DNA from: JAFEBO01 sp044221315
GTDB lineage: Bacteria > Planctomycetota > Phycisphaerae > Phycisphaerales > UBA1924
DNA: 64,000 nucleotides
Direction of reading: 5' to 3'
NCBI GenBank assembly: GCA_044221315.1
Contig: JBGAPK010000011.1
Location: forward strand, 1-64,000
The notes under the pieces are model-generated. The model had not been told where the DNA came from. It did no database searches and saw nothing but the letters and a program-made list of their open reading frames with translations. Of the stretch, positions 43,189 to 52,914 are shown piece after piece (the first letter of the stretch is position 1; each line of letters begins with the position of its first letter). Both the position numbers and the translations under genes were made by a program.

Positions 43189-43725
43189 TCACAAATCATG
43201 AATCTCAACGGCGAGGATCGCGTCCTCCACCTTGGTGCGGAGCTTCTGGCTTCCCAGGATGAGCACGAGGCATACTCCGCAATTTGAATCGAATCCAGGT
43301 CTCGGATCGGCCGACCTCAGGAAAAACTCTGCGCCAAGATCGGGGCCTGCTTCCGTGTGCCACGTCGTCATGATCGCGTAGTCCAAATCGTCGGGGCGTC
43401 CAATCGATTTCGGATCATCGAGCTGCCGATACACGATCGCTTCGTCGAAACAGTCGTGCCAACGCTCGCAATCCACGCCCCAAGCACACGCATAGCAGCA
43501 ACCCGCATGAACGAAGCGGCTTGCAAGTTCCACTGCAATCGGACCGTCGGTAATTCCTATTTCGGTCGCGAAGAACAGCTTGAAGAACTCGCCCCGCGGC
43601 AATTCCATCCGCATCGCTTCATCGACCCTGTTGACCGCCGCGATGAAAATCCGTCGCAACTTGCAATCCGTCTGCTCTACGGGTTGCCAAGGTTGAGGGA
43701 TTTTCGGCAACGCCGTCACGGTCAC
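43189..43725 (-). CDS. Uncharacterised protein (DUF7684-like)
   Basis: A 178-residue soluble protein. The central CCYACAWGVDCERWHDCFDE is Cys/Trp-rich and is the most distinctive segment; DYAIMTTWHTEAGPDLGAEF follows and may form the active surface. It may belong to the DUF7684 family, which has a similar WGxxC motif, but I am not certain. GTG 43725 is used. It begins 5 bases left of the asnS stop codon on the same strand, so it is probably co-transcribed with asnS, and it is convergent with the candidate toxin gene. Confidence 0.6.
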   Translation of the reverse strand: MTVTALPKIPQPWQPVEQTDCKLRRIFIAAVNRVDEAMRMELPRGEFFKLFFATEIGITDGPIAVELASRFVHAGCCYACAWGVDCERWHDCFDEAIVYRQLDDPKSIGRPDDLDYAIMTTWHTEAGPDLGAEFFLRSADPRPGFDSNCGVCLVLILGSQKLRTKVEDAILAVEIHDL

Positions 43726-43730
43726 CTCAT

Positions 43731-45212
<1,482 letters not shown>

Positions 45213-45463
45213 GGAGGCTCCTTCCGCAAGTCCAAGGGGGCCATGTTAGGGAGAAACTCGCGTGTGTCCTTACGCCGCTGGACCCACTCCCCGGGTGTTT
45301 TCTGGGGAATGTGGGTATCACTTCTAGGGTGATTGCCTCTTGTGCGCGAGGGGAGGCGGAGGTACCTTGATGGGCGGCCGTCCGAAGGGGGCGCTCGACG
45401 GGAAAGAAAACTCTGGATTCGCCACAGATCGGAAGGCGATCTCCGTCACCGGGGAGGTTCAGT

Positions 45464-47680
45464 ATGGCTATGCGTCGCGCACGCGGATCGTCCTTGGTTG
45501 GCGGCCTTTTGCTGATTGCGCTGGCGGGGCTGCCGGCGCACCCGGGACATGCCGATCCCGTGCCAAAGGTCAAGGTCAAGGTCTGGCTTAAAGACCTTGC
45601 CGTGAAGGACGACATGGACGACCGCATCACGCGCGGCTGCGGAGACCTCGTCGTCGCGTGGAACTGCGGATTCGAAGGCCAGCCGTCCACTTCCAACTCC
45701 ACCGGCGCCAAAGCGAAGGACTCGGACGACAAGCCGTACAACATCTGCGATAACAGCACGCTCGGGCTCAACATACTGCTCATCGAGAAGGACCTGTGCT
45801 GTCCGATCCCCGACCTTGAAGCGGTGATCGATTTCTACGACGACGACGATTCGACCGCGGAGATGATCGCGGACATCACCGACAACGTGCTGGCCGCCGC
45901 GGTCGGGATCATTCTGAAGACCGACGGCAAGCCAATCCAGGATGCCCTTGCCGGAATTCACAAGGCGCTCGGTCTCTCGGGCAAGCCCTCGTCCGAATCA
46001 ATGGGTACGCTGCGAAATCTCGATCTCCACCCGCCGGGAACTTGCATCTTCTGCGACGCCACCGACACCTCAGAGCCCATCAAACTCAACGGCGGGAGCG
46101 GCAAAGAAAACGGCACGGTTACGCTCACCTGGAAGGCGTGCCAGATCGGCACCTGCGCTCCCATCGGCTGCGATTCGGGCGGTCCGCCGCCCACGCCCCC
46201 GGATGACAACATCCAGGGGGCCCGGGGCGGCCAATCGAGTGACGACGAGATCGATCTGCACATGCACGTGGGCGACGATGTGCTGCAGATCCCCATGCTG
46301 GCGGGAGATTCGCGTGACTTTCTCTTTGGAATCGACGCGGATTTGAACAGCGGAACGGGCGTCCCGCCCAGCGCGCCGTCGAATGCCCTGGTCGGATGCG
46401 AATGGCGGGTGAGAATCCACCAGTCCTCCGACGGCGTCTCGAACTCGACCGCGGCCTCTGTCGAGCAGTGGAACGGGGCGACGTGGGCGCACACGGCGAT
46501 CCCGGTGCTCTTCCACGCCGTGCGCGGGAAGGAAGTCGTCGCGTACGTCTCGCACTCGGCGCTCGGGCTGGGATCGGCCTTCGCCGTCATGATGGAGCTC
46601 GACCGCAACGGCGTCCTGCGGGACGTGGAGCCGAACGATCAGTTGGCCCAGCGGAACTGGGTGCAGTGGCTCGCTCAGAGCGCGGGCGTCGGTGAGCCGC
46701 CGTACGTCGTGCAGGTGCGTCCAATGAAGGACGCGGTCGCCCCGCAGGTCCACCTGCGCTACACGTTCAACGAGAACGTGACGATCGGTTCCAATCCGAT
46801 CCAAGTCTCTCCGTTCCTGCCCGTCAACATAGTCCGCAGCTGGCGCACGATGGACGTCTATTTCCAGACGCCGCCGGCGGTTCCCAGCTCGCAGGTGTTC
46901 ACGCTGACACTGAACCCCGCGCAGGTGACCGACAGCGTCGGCAACCCGCTGGACGGGAACGCCGACGGCAACGCCGGCGATCCGCATATACAGAAGTACG
47001 ACCCTCCCGAGACCCGCCTGGTCTTTGCCGACAACGCCGGCAACGCACGGAACGAATTCCTGGGCAACGAGATGGTCTTCATCCGCGGCACCCAACTCGC
47101 CGGGAACGGCGCGACGCCCTTCTACTTCGTGGCGGACGGCCCGCTCGCCAACGGGCAGCAACTGGTGGACATCTCGACGTCGCACGCTCCCAAGATTGTG
47201 AACATCGCCGGCGGAACACTGAACCTCACGCCCGTGGGCACTCCCTGCGACGAGGGTTCCCAGCAGAACGGCGACTTCTGCGAACTGGACGGCGTTCTGG
47301 ATATCAACAAAAACGGGATATACGACGCGGGAACGGACGTGCTCGCCAAGGGCGAGAGCATCGGAATAAATGTTGGCCGGTTCTTTGATTTCAATAACAC
47401 CGGCGTCCGCGACAAGGAGGACATCGTGCTGGGTGAGTCCCAGGACGCGGACTGGGACGGCATTCCGGACGAAATCACCGTCTGTCGCGGCGATCTCAAC
47501 TTCGACGGGGTCGTGGATGACTCCGATTTCGTCCGCTTTGCCGCGGCTTACAACATGTTGGTCTGCGCCGACGACCTGATGCCCCCACACTGCCAGGCCG
47601 ACCTGAACCGCGACGAACTGGTGGACGACGCCGACTTCGTGACGTTCGCGCACAACTACGACGAACTCATCTGCCCGTAG
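45464..47680 (+). CDS. Large secreted protein with dockerin-like C-terminal repeats
   Basis: A 738-residue exported protein. Residues 1-30 are a signal peptide (GLLLIALAGLPAHPGHA). The mid region is beta-rich, with an Ig-like PMKDAVAPQVHLRYTFNENV (predicted 'something after' domain, about 430-500), and several Asp-rich calcium-like loops such as FYDDDD and FDFNNTGVRDKED. The tail has two EF-hand units, GDLNFDGVVDDSDFVRFAAA and ADLNRDELVDDADFVTFAHN, the type I dockerin-like repeat common at the ends of Phycisphaerae secreted proteins. The ligand is unknown, and cohesins are not seen. GGGGAGG lies before ATG 45464. Confidence 0.78.
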   Translation: MAMRRARGSSLVGGLLLIALAGLPAHPGHADPVPKVKVKVWLKDLAVKDDMDDRITRGCGDLVVAWNCGFEGQPSTSNSTGAKAKDSDDKPYNICDNSTLGLNILLIEKDLCCPIPDLEAVIDFYDDDDSTAEMIADITDNVLAAAVGIILKTDGKPIQDALAGIHKALGLSGKPSSESMGTLRNLDLHPPGTCIFCDATDTSEPIKLNGGSGKENGTVTLTWKACQIGTCAPIGCDSGGPPPTPPDDNIQGARGGQSSDDEIDLHMHVGDDVLQIPMLAGDSRDFLFGIDADLNSGTGVPPSAPSNALVGCEWRVRIHQSSDGVSNSTAASVEQWNGATWAHTAIPVLFHAVRGKEVVAYVSHSALGLGSAFAVMMELDRNGVLRDVEPNDQLAQRNWVQWLAQSAGVGEPPYVVQVRPMKDAVAPQVHLRYTFNENVTIGSNPIQVSPFLPVNIVRSWRTMDVYFQTPPAVPSSQVFTLTLNPAQVTDSVGNPLDGNADGNAGDPHIQKYDPPETRLVFADNAGNARNEFLGNEMVFIRGTQLAGNGATPFYFVADGPLANGQQLVDISTSHAPKIVNIAGGTLNLTPVGTPCDEGSQQNGDFCELDGVLDINKNGIYDAGTDVLAKGESIGINVGRFFDFNNTGVRDKEDIVLGESQDADWDGIPDEITVCRGDLNFDGVVDDSDFVRFAAAYNMLVCADDLMPPHCQADLNRDELVDDADFVTFAHNYDELICP

Positions 47681-47689
47681 GACCCGGGC

Positions 47690-48637
47690 CTACGGACGCG
47701 GACGGTTCAACCACCCATACGGCTTGATCCAGCCGGGCTTGCCGCTGGGGGCTCGACCGGGCTTGTCGGAAAGCGCGTACCAGTCGGTGTCGAGCCCGCT
47801 CGTCGAGCAGTAGATGTAGGTCGCGTCGAAGTCCTGCGTCGCGGAATACACGTCTTCGTTCCCGTCGCTGGGCGGGCGGAAGAGCGAGGCCGAGCCGTCG
47901 AGGTAGGAGATGTGCCCGCCACCGTTGACGCCGCCCTTTTTTCCGCCGTGACGGAGCGTGATCTGATCGTTGTTGCCCCACATTCCGTCGCGGCTGGACT
48001 CGTTGTTGAACTTGGTGCTCTCCTCGATGAAGATCGGGACATCACGGAAGCGAGTGAGCAGGAACGCGCCGGTGCTCTTGAGGTTGAAACCGGAGGTATC
48101 GCGGCCCGGGGGCAAATACGCCACGGCCGAGCGGCAGCCCAGTCGCGTGCCTTCGGTTTCGTCGAAGAAGGTGTAGTCGAACTCGACGCCGGTCTGCGAA
48201 AACCATACGTTTTCCTGGGTCGAGCCGGTGGTTGTCTGCCGCTTGTTGGTCGGACATTCGCCGACGTTTTGCACGGTGCCGAGATAGGACCAGAGGATGC
48301 CCGGCACGCGCTTGGCGTCCCTGACGTCCTGCGCCCACCACGCCGCGTTGGGAATGCCGCTGGCTCCGTTGCCGGGGTAGTACTGATTCCCGGCGGGCCA
48401 TGAGGTGCGTGGCAGCGCGGGGAAAACCTGATCCTTGAAGTCGAGGGCGTACGCGGTCGTTGCCCCTCCAAATTGCTTCATGTTCGAGAGGCACTTGAGC
48501 TGCTGCGATCCCGCGCGTGCGCCCCGCAGTGCCGGCAGCAGGATGCCGATGAGAAGCGCGATGACGGCTATCACGATCAGGAGCTCGATGAGCGTGAAGG
48601 CGCGGGACAAACGAGATTGCGGATCGGGGCGTGGCAT
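47690..48637 (-). CDS. Type IV pilin-like (prepilin) protein of the planctomycete DUF1559/H-X9-DG type
   Basis: A 315-residue secreted protein. The prepilin signature RAFTLIELLIVIAVIALLIG is clear, with cleavage expected before the Phe and methylation of the new N-terminus. The rest is a soluble domain with Cys pairs (LKCLSNMKQFGG, CPTNKR, CRSAV) and a GGHISYLDGSASLFRPP C-terminal segment, resembling the H-X9-DG region of planctomycete prepilin-like proteins. These form large paralogous sets of unknown role. ATG 48637 puts the signature at residue ~12. The ends of this gene and the dockerin-tailed gene meet, 9 bases apart. Confidence 0.87.
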   Translation of the reverse strand: MPRPDPQSRLSRAFTLIELLIVIAVIALLIGILLPALRGARAGSQQLKCLSNMKQFGGATTAYALDFKDQVFPALPRTSWPAGNQYYPGNGASGIPNAAWWAQDVRDAKRVPGILWSYLGTVQNVGECPTNKRQTTTGSTQENVWFSQTGVEFDYTFFDETEGTRLGCRSAVAYLPPGRDTSGFNLKSTGAFLLTRFRDVPIFIEESTKFNNESSRDGMWGNNDQITLRHGGKKGGVNGGGHISYLDGSASLFRPPSDGNEDVYSATQDFDATYIYCSTSGLDTDWYALSDKPGRAPSGKPGWIKPYGWLNRPRP

Positions 48638-48732
48638 ATCGGCGGACGGGAATTCCGCGAGAGCCGCGGCCCCGTCCATTCAGCCCAGAGTGTATCGGAA
48701 ACCGTCCCGGAAACCAAGCAGATCATGCCGCT

Positions 48733-50505
48733 CTATTTCGGCAAGCCAGCGCCCTTTGGCGGCAGTTCGGCGAGCTTGTAGTACTCGCCATCATGCACGA
48801 TTCTCGCGTCGTCGGGAATGCGGACTTCGTCCTGACGCCCGCCGGGGATGCGCCGGTCGGACGGGATGTCGTGGGCAGATTCGGGCCGGTCGGCTCGCCC
48901 GGGCGGCCCGAGCCGATTGGACCTCTTTTCCTGCAGCACAAACACGCGGGTGTACTTGGCAAGTTGCTGCGGAGTTGCGTGTTCTTCACGCACCGGGGTC
49001 CTTAGGAAATAGCCGGCCCACCATTGCAGCCCGTGGCGTGCGACGACCACGCTCGAGCCATCGGTTGGAACCAGGCCCCGCATCGAACGAAACTCCGGCG
49101 CGGCCCCATCATCGACCACCGCGCCCATGCCGCCGCCGGGAAGACGCTTGCCCCGAAGGCCCATTGGGAGGGCGGCTCCGATCAATCCGACCACCAGAAT
49201 CACGCATACCGCCGGCGATGCGACCCGGACCCATGTCCTCGGTGAAAAACTCCAACCCACGAGCAGGTATCCGAGCGGAATCGCCAGCGGCACGGGCGCC
49301 ATGAGCGAGAGACGCTCGGCGTACTGCCCCTGGAGCAGAGGGCATGTGATGAGCGTCGAGGCGATCGCACTGCCGCAAACGACGGCGAAGTCGGCGAGCC
49401 CGGTTTGCCTTAGGACCCACGCCCGCCGTGTCGCCAGGCCGGCAAGTGCGAGCACGCCAAGCCACATGCCGGCTCGCAGCGGCAGCGATGAGCCCGAGAA
49501 GCCCCCGGGCGGCCCACCGGGAGGGCTTCCCATCGGAGCGTCGGCGCGACGCTGCGGCCGAAAGGCGTCCGGCGGCCGATCCGTGCGTGCGTCGTTGCCC
49601 GCACCCTCTGGGCGAAGACCTCCGCCCTGTCCCGGCCCCCCCAGCGGACGATCACCGACCGTGAACATCTTGCCGACGCCCAGTACGAGTCCGGTGGCCT
49701 TCTGCGGGGCGACGGCGAAGACCATCAGCCAGAGCAGCGCCGCGCTCGCAATCCCCGCCAATGCCGCCAGCCCGATCCTGCGTGGACTCATCCGAAAAGC
49801 CACGAAGGCGTAAACACCGAGCGCGGAAGCAGCCAGCGCCACCGTGACGCCGAACGCTCCGATGTGCGTCAGCGCTGCGAGGCCGAGAAAGCCGGCGAGC
49901 GGAATCCAACACAGCACACGATCACGGCCACCGGACATCGGCACCGCCAGCAACCGCAGCGCACGGTGCAAAGCCCACGCGCTTCCTGCCATCCACACCA
50001 ACCCGAGCGAGTTCTTCTCGAAGTCGCCGGTCATGCGCAGGATCGGTGTGCTCAGCGTGGCGGCCGCGGAGACGGCGGCCGCAGCGAGCGCCAGGAAAAG
50101 CCACCGATCCCGCCCGCCGGAGGATTCACGCAATCTCACAGTCACCGCTCCGGCGAACCAGCCAACGAGCAGCACCAGAGGAATGGCGCATAGCGGCTGG
50201 CACACGGCATCGATCAGCCGGGAAGCGAGCAGAGTCGCATCGTCGATGTTCAAGCCCCCCACTGACATCAAGGATTTGGCGACGGCGGCGTTCAGCCAGA
50301 ACATCAGCGGCAGGTCGGAATACGGCAATTTCCCGCTCTCGAGAAGACCCCGCGTCTGCAGCGGGTAGTACGCGGCATCGATCCCGGGCGGAAAAGCGGT
50401 GGAAAAGAGAATTGCCACGCGCAGAGCAATCGCGATAGCCGCAATTGCGCAAGCGACGACCACAGCAATCCACATCCGACGAAAGCCCACGCGTGCTTGC
50501 TCCAT
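48733..50505 (-). CDS. Multi-pass membrane protein, GT-C glycosyltransferase-like
   Basis: A 590-residue protein with about eleven to twelve membrane helices. The first extracytoplasmic loop, PPGIDAAYYPLQTRGLLESG followed by KLPYSDLPLMFWL, has the Asp and Asp-Leu-Pro form seen in the catalytic loop of GT-C enzymes that use lipid-linked sugars (ArnT, PMT-like). A large Gly/Pro-rich loop lies around 300-340, and a soluble end (FRSMRGLVPTDGSSVVVARH) resembles C-terminal domains of such enzymes. The sugar and acceptor are unknown. It could instead be another membrane protein with a similar plan, so the class is moderate. ATG 50505. Confidence 0.68.
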   Translation of the reverse strand: MEQARVGFRRMWIAVVVACAIAAIAIALRVAILFSTAFPPGIDAAYYPLQTRGLLESGKLPYSDLPLMFWLNAAVAKSLMSVGGLNIDDATLLASRLIDAVCQPLCAIPLVLLVGWFAGAVTVRLRESSGGRDRWLFLALAAAAVSAAATLSTPILRMTGDFEKNSLGLVWMAGSAWALHRALRLLAVPMSGGRDRVLCWIPLAGFLGLAALTHIGAFGVTVALAASALGVYAFVAFRMSPRRIGLAALAGIASAALLWLMVFAVAPQKATGLVLGVGKMFTVGDRPLGGPGQGGGLRPEGAGNDARTDRPPDAFRPQRRADAPMGSPPGGPPGGFSGSSLPLRAGMWLGVLALAGLATRRAWVLRQTGLADFAVVCGSAIASTLITCPLLQGQYAERLSLMAPVPLAIPLGYLLVGWSFSPRTWVRVASPAVCVILVVGLIGAALPMGLRGKRLPGGGMGAVVDDGAAPEFRSMRGLVPTDGSSVVVARHGLQWWAGYFLRTPVREEHATPQQLAKYTRVFVLQEKRSNRLGPPGRADRPESAHDIPSDRRIPGGRQDEVRIPDDARIVHDGEYYKLAELPPKGAGLPK

Positions 50506-50556
50506 CTTGCCAGACTAACGCCCCGCCGGGCCGCTTTCATGCACTCGAGCGGGCAC

Positions 50557-50589
50557 AAAGAAAAAGGCCCGGGCAATGAAGCCCGGGCC
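50557..50589 (-). terminator. Rho-independent terminator after rplJ
   Basis: Leftward hairpin: ggcccgggc (50566-50574) with gcccgggcc (50581-50589), loop aatgaa, and an A-run on the plus strand (50557-50565, a T-run on the transcript). It ends the rplK-rplA-rplJ operon and excludes a directly linked rplL. Confidence 0.93.
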
Positions 50590-50613
50590 CGGAGAATTCA
50601 AGTAGTACTGAAG

Positions 50614-51159
50614 TTATCCGGCCTTCGCGATCGCCTCGCCCTTTTCGAGCTTGGTTTCGATGGCCTTGACCAGGCCCGCGACGCTTCGGCCCGGTCCGAG
50701 CAGCTGCGCCATGACCTTCTTGCCGGGGCTGACGATGAGCGCGACGATCTGACCGATGGCCTCGTCCTTGGTCGGGAACTTGGAGAGTTCCGTCACACCC
50801 GCCTTGCCCTTGAAGATCGTGCCGTCGAGCATCGCGGCCCGAAGTTCGACCTTGGGCATCGCCTTGGTCAGTTCAACGACCTCGCGGGTCAGTTCGATGA
50901 TCGAGGCGCCGCCGTAGGCGAGCGCGGTCGACTCGGAAAAGAACTCGGTGAGGGGCTTGAGTTTGCCGCCCTCGAAGGTCTTCTTCGCCAGCGCGTTGCG
51001 GACGACGGTGACCTTCATCTTCTTCTTGGCGAGGCCGGCGCGGAGCTTGGTCGTGTCCTTGGCGTTGAGCCCGCGGACGCCGATGACCACCGCCGTCTCC
51101 ACTTCGCCCATGCGGGTCGTGTAGTCCCGCATGATCATGTTTTTGACTGTCTTTGACAT
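50614..51159 (-). CDS. rplJ: 50S ribosomal protein L10
   Basis: A 181-residue protein that anchors the L7/L12 stalk to the 23S rRNA GTPase centre. N-terminal rRNA-binding region with MRDYTTRMGEVETAVVIGVR, then KVTVVRNALAKKTFEGG; the C-terminal helix that binds L12 dimers is KKVMAQLLGPGRSVAGLVKA. Last gene of the leftward L11-L1-L10 operon. The rplA-rplJ gap is only 33 bases, too short for the usual L10 leader, and a terminator follows at once, so rplL is not linked here. Confidence 0.96.
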   Translation of the reverse strand: MSKTVKNMIMRDYTTRMGEVETAVVIGVRGLNAKDTTKLRAGLAKKKMKVTVVRNALAKKTFEGGKLKPLTEFFSESTALAYGGASIIELTREVVELTKAMPKVELRAAMLDGTIFKGKAGVTELSKFPTKDEAIGQIVALIVSPGKKVMAQLLGPGRSVAGLVKAIETKLEKGEAIAKAG

Positions 51160-51192
51160 GGTTTATTTCCTGCGAAACGAATGGCTGGTGGC

Positions 51193-51897
51193 TTATTCCT
51201 CGGACTCGGCGGCGGCGTTGACGTACTTGACCTGCACGCCGGGGGTCATGGTGCCGCTCACGGTGATCTTCTTGATGTACACGCCCTTGGCGGTCGCCGG
51301 GCGGGCCTTCTCCATCGCGTGGATGAAGTGATTGAGGTTGTCGACGAGGTCGCCGTCCTTGAACGACATCTTGCCGATGACGGCGTGGACGTTGCCGCCC
51401 TTGTCGGCGCGGTACTCGACCTTGCCGGCCGAGTATTCCTTGACCGCCTCGGGGACATTCGTCGTGACGGTGCCGGCCTTGGGAGACGGCATCAGGCCCT
51501 TGGGTCCAAGGACCTTACCGAGCTTGGAGACGACTCGCATCATGTCCGGTGACGCGATGGCGACGTCGAAATCCATCCAGCCCTTTTCGATCTCGGCGAC
51601 GAGATCCTCGGCCCCGGCCTTGATCGCGCCGTTCTCCATCGCCTTGGGGGCGATATCGCTCTGGCAGAACGCGATGACGCGCTTGGTTTTGCCGATGCCG
51701 CGGGGCAGGCTGAGCGAGCCGCGAAGGGCCTGATCGGCCTGGGCGGTATCGATGCCGAGGTGGAAGCAGACGTTGACTGTCTGATCGAACTTCGTGGCCT
51801 TGAACTTCTTGACCGCCGCGATGGCGGCAGCGGCGTCGACCGCGTCATTGACGCGGAGCTTGTCGTTGTTCTTGGTGCGTTTGCTGATGTAGTGCAT
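51193..51897 (-). CDS. rplA: 50S ribosomal protein L1
   Basis: A 234-residue two-domain RNA-binding protein of the L1 stalk that helps release tRNA. ATG 51897 is chosen because AAAGGAG lies 6 bases upstream; residues before it (from 51918) look like read-through. Visible features: DAAAAIAAVKKFKATKFDQT, SLPRGIGKTKRVIAFC, RVVSKLGKVLGPKGLMPSPK and the C-terminal strand ISGTMTPGV-like TVSGTMTPGVQVKYVN. L1 typically represses its own operon by binding the mRNA leader of rplK. Coupled closely with rplK (10 bases apart). Confidence 0.97.
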   Translation of the reverse strand: MHYISKRTKNNDKLRVNDAVDAAAAIAAVKKFKATKFDQTVNVCFHLGIDTAQADQALRGSLSLPRGIGKTKRVIAFCQSDIAPKAMENGAIKAGAEDLVAEIEKGWMDFDVAIASPDMMRVVSKLGKVLGPKGLMPSPKAGTVTTNVPEAVKEYSAGKVEYRADKGGNVHAVIGKMSFKDGDLVDNLNHFIHAMEKARPATAKGVYIKKITVSGTMTPGVQVKYVNAAAESEE

Positions 51898-51907
51898 GGT
51901 TGCTCCT

Positions 51908-52336
51908 TTAGCCCTCAACCGTGACGCCCATGGAGCGGGCCGTGCCTTCGATGATCCGCATCGCAGCCTCGACGCTGGCCGCGTTCAGGTCGGCCTGCTT
52001 GGTCGCCGCGATCGCCTTGACCTGCGCCTTGGTGATCTTGCCGACCTTGTCCTTGTTGGGAACGCCCGAGCCCTTCTCGACCCCCGCCGCGTCCTTGATC
52101 AGGACGCTCGCCGGGCTGCTCTTGACCTCGAGCTCGAAGCTCTTGTCGCTGTACACCGTGACGATGCAGCCGACGATCTTGCCCTTGAAGCTCGCCGTGG
52201 CGGCATTGAACTTCTGGATGAACTGGCCGGGGTTCACGCCCTTGGAGCCCAGAACCGGGCCGAGGGGTGGCGCGGGCGTCGCTTGCCCGCCCGGGGCCAT
52301 GATCTTGAAGACTTGAGTGACTTCTTTTTTCGCCAT
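51908..52336 (-). CDS. rplK: 50S ribosomal protein L11
   Basis: A 142-residue protein that binds 23S rRNA at the GTPase-associated centre. N-terminal domain: FKIMAPGGQATPAPPLGPVL with GSKGVNPGQFIQKFN; C-terminal RNA-binding domain: KEKVGKITKAQ-like NKDKVGKITKAQVKAIAATK and IEGTARSMGVTVEG end. GGGAGGTAG precedes ATG 52336. First gene of the operon; the promoter must lie in the 52337-52914 spacer. secE, nusG and tRNA-Trp, which often precede rplK, are not in this spacer. Confidence 0.97.
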   Translation of the reverse strand: MAKKEVTQVFKIMAPGGQATPAPPLGPVLGSKGVNPGQFIQKFNAATASFKGKIVGCIVTVYSDKSFELEVKSSPASVLIKDAAGVEKGSGVPNKDKVGKITKAQVKAIAATKQADLNAASVEAAMRIIEGTARSMGVTVEG

Positions 52337-52914
52337 TTCGATCTACCTCCCACCGTCCCGTGTCCGGGCGGCGAAGCCTCGGGCGGGAGCGGTAGTCAAC
52401 GCGGTGCTGGATGTACGCCCGATGCGAGATCGCCCGGGCAAGGTTGAGATTCTAGGCAGCAACGAGGGTGGAAACTACGCAGGAGGGTTGTCGGCGGGCC
52501 CAGGGCCATCCCGCGGAAGTGGAAGGTGCCACGATGGCAGGCCGGACCGGTTTGTGCCGAATCTGACTGCGCCAGCCGGATTCCGGCAACGTTTTCTGCC
52601 CGTAGCGACATTCCTTGGACGGCATCCAACTTCCGCCGAACGGCACGCCCCGTGCAGACGATACTTCCGATGCGGCGTGCCTTCCGGCTGCCTTCCCGAG
52701 ATGCCGACCGAAAGGCGAATCAAGGGGCGGCAAACGGCGGAATCGTGCCGCAGGCGGTTTTCTACCCGATCTTTCTTTCCTTCCTATTCCCTTCCGCAGT
52801 AAGCAGTAATGTGCCTTGTCCAGCCTTGAATTCTCCCGGTCAAAAGCCGGGGGCCTGTCCGGAGCGAAGATAGATACAGGAGTGCGACCCCCTCGCCCTC
52901 CGGGAGTGCCAGAG
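52337..52914. other. Divergent intergenic region of 578 bases between rplK and clpC
   Basis: It must contain promoters and leaders for the ribosomal operon (leftward) and clpC (rightward). Neither strand has a convincing ORF; the small ones lack ribosome sites. No tRNA gene was recognised. The L1-binding leader expected before rplK could not be located by eye. Confidence 0.55.

Noticed and set aside
46070..47653. Open frame of 527 codons on the minus strand inside the dockerin-tailed gene
   Set aside because: The plus strand carries a signal peptide and EF-hand repeats; the minus reading is a GC shadow.
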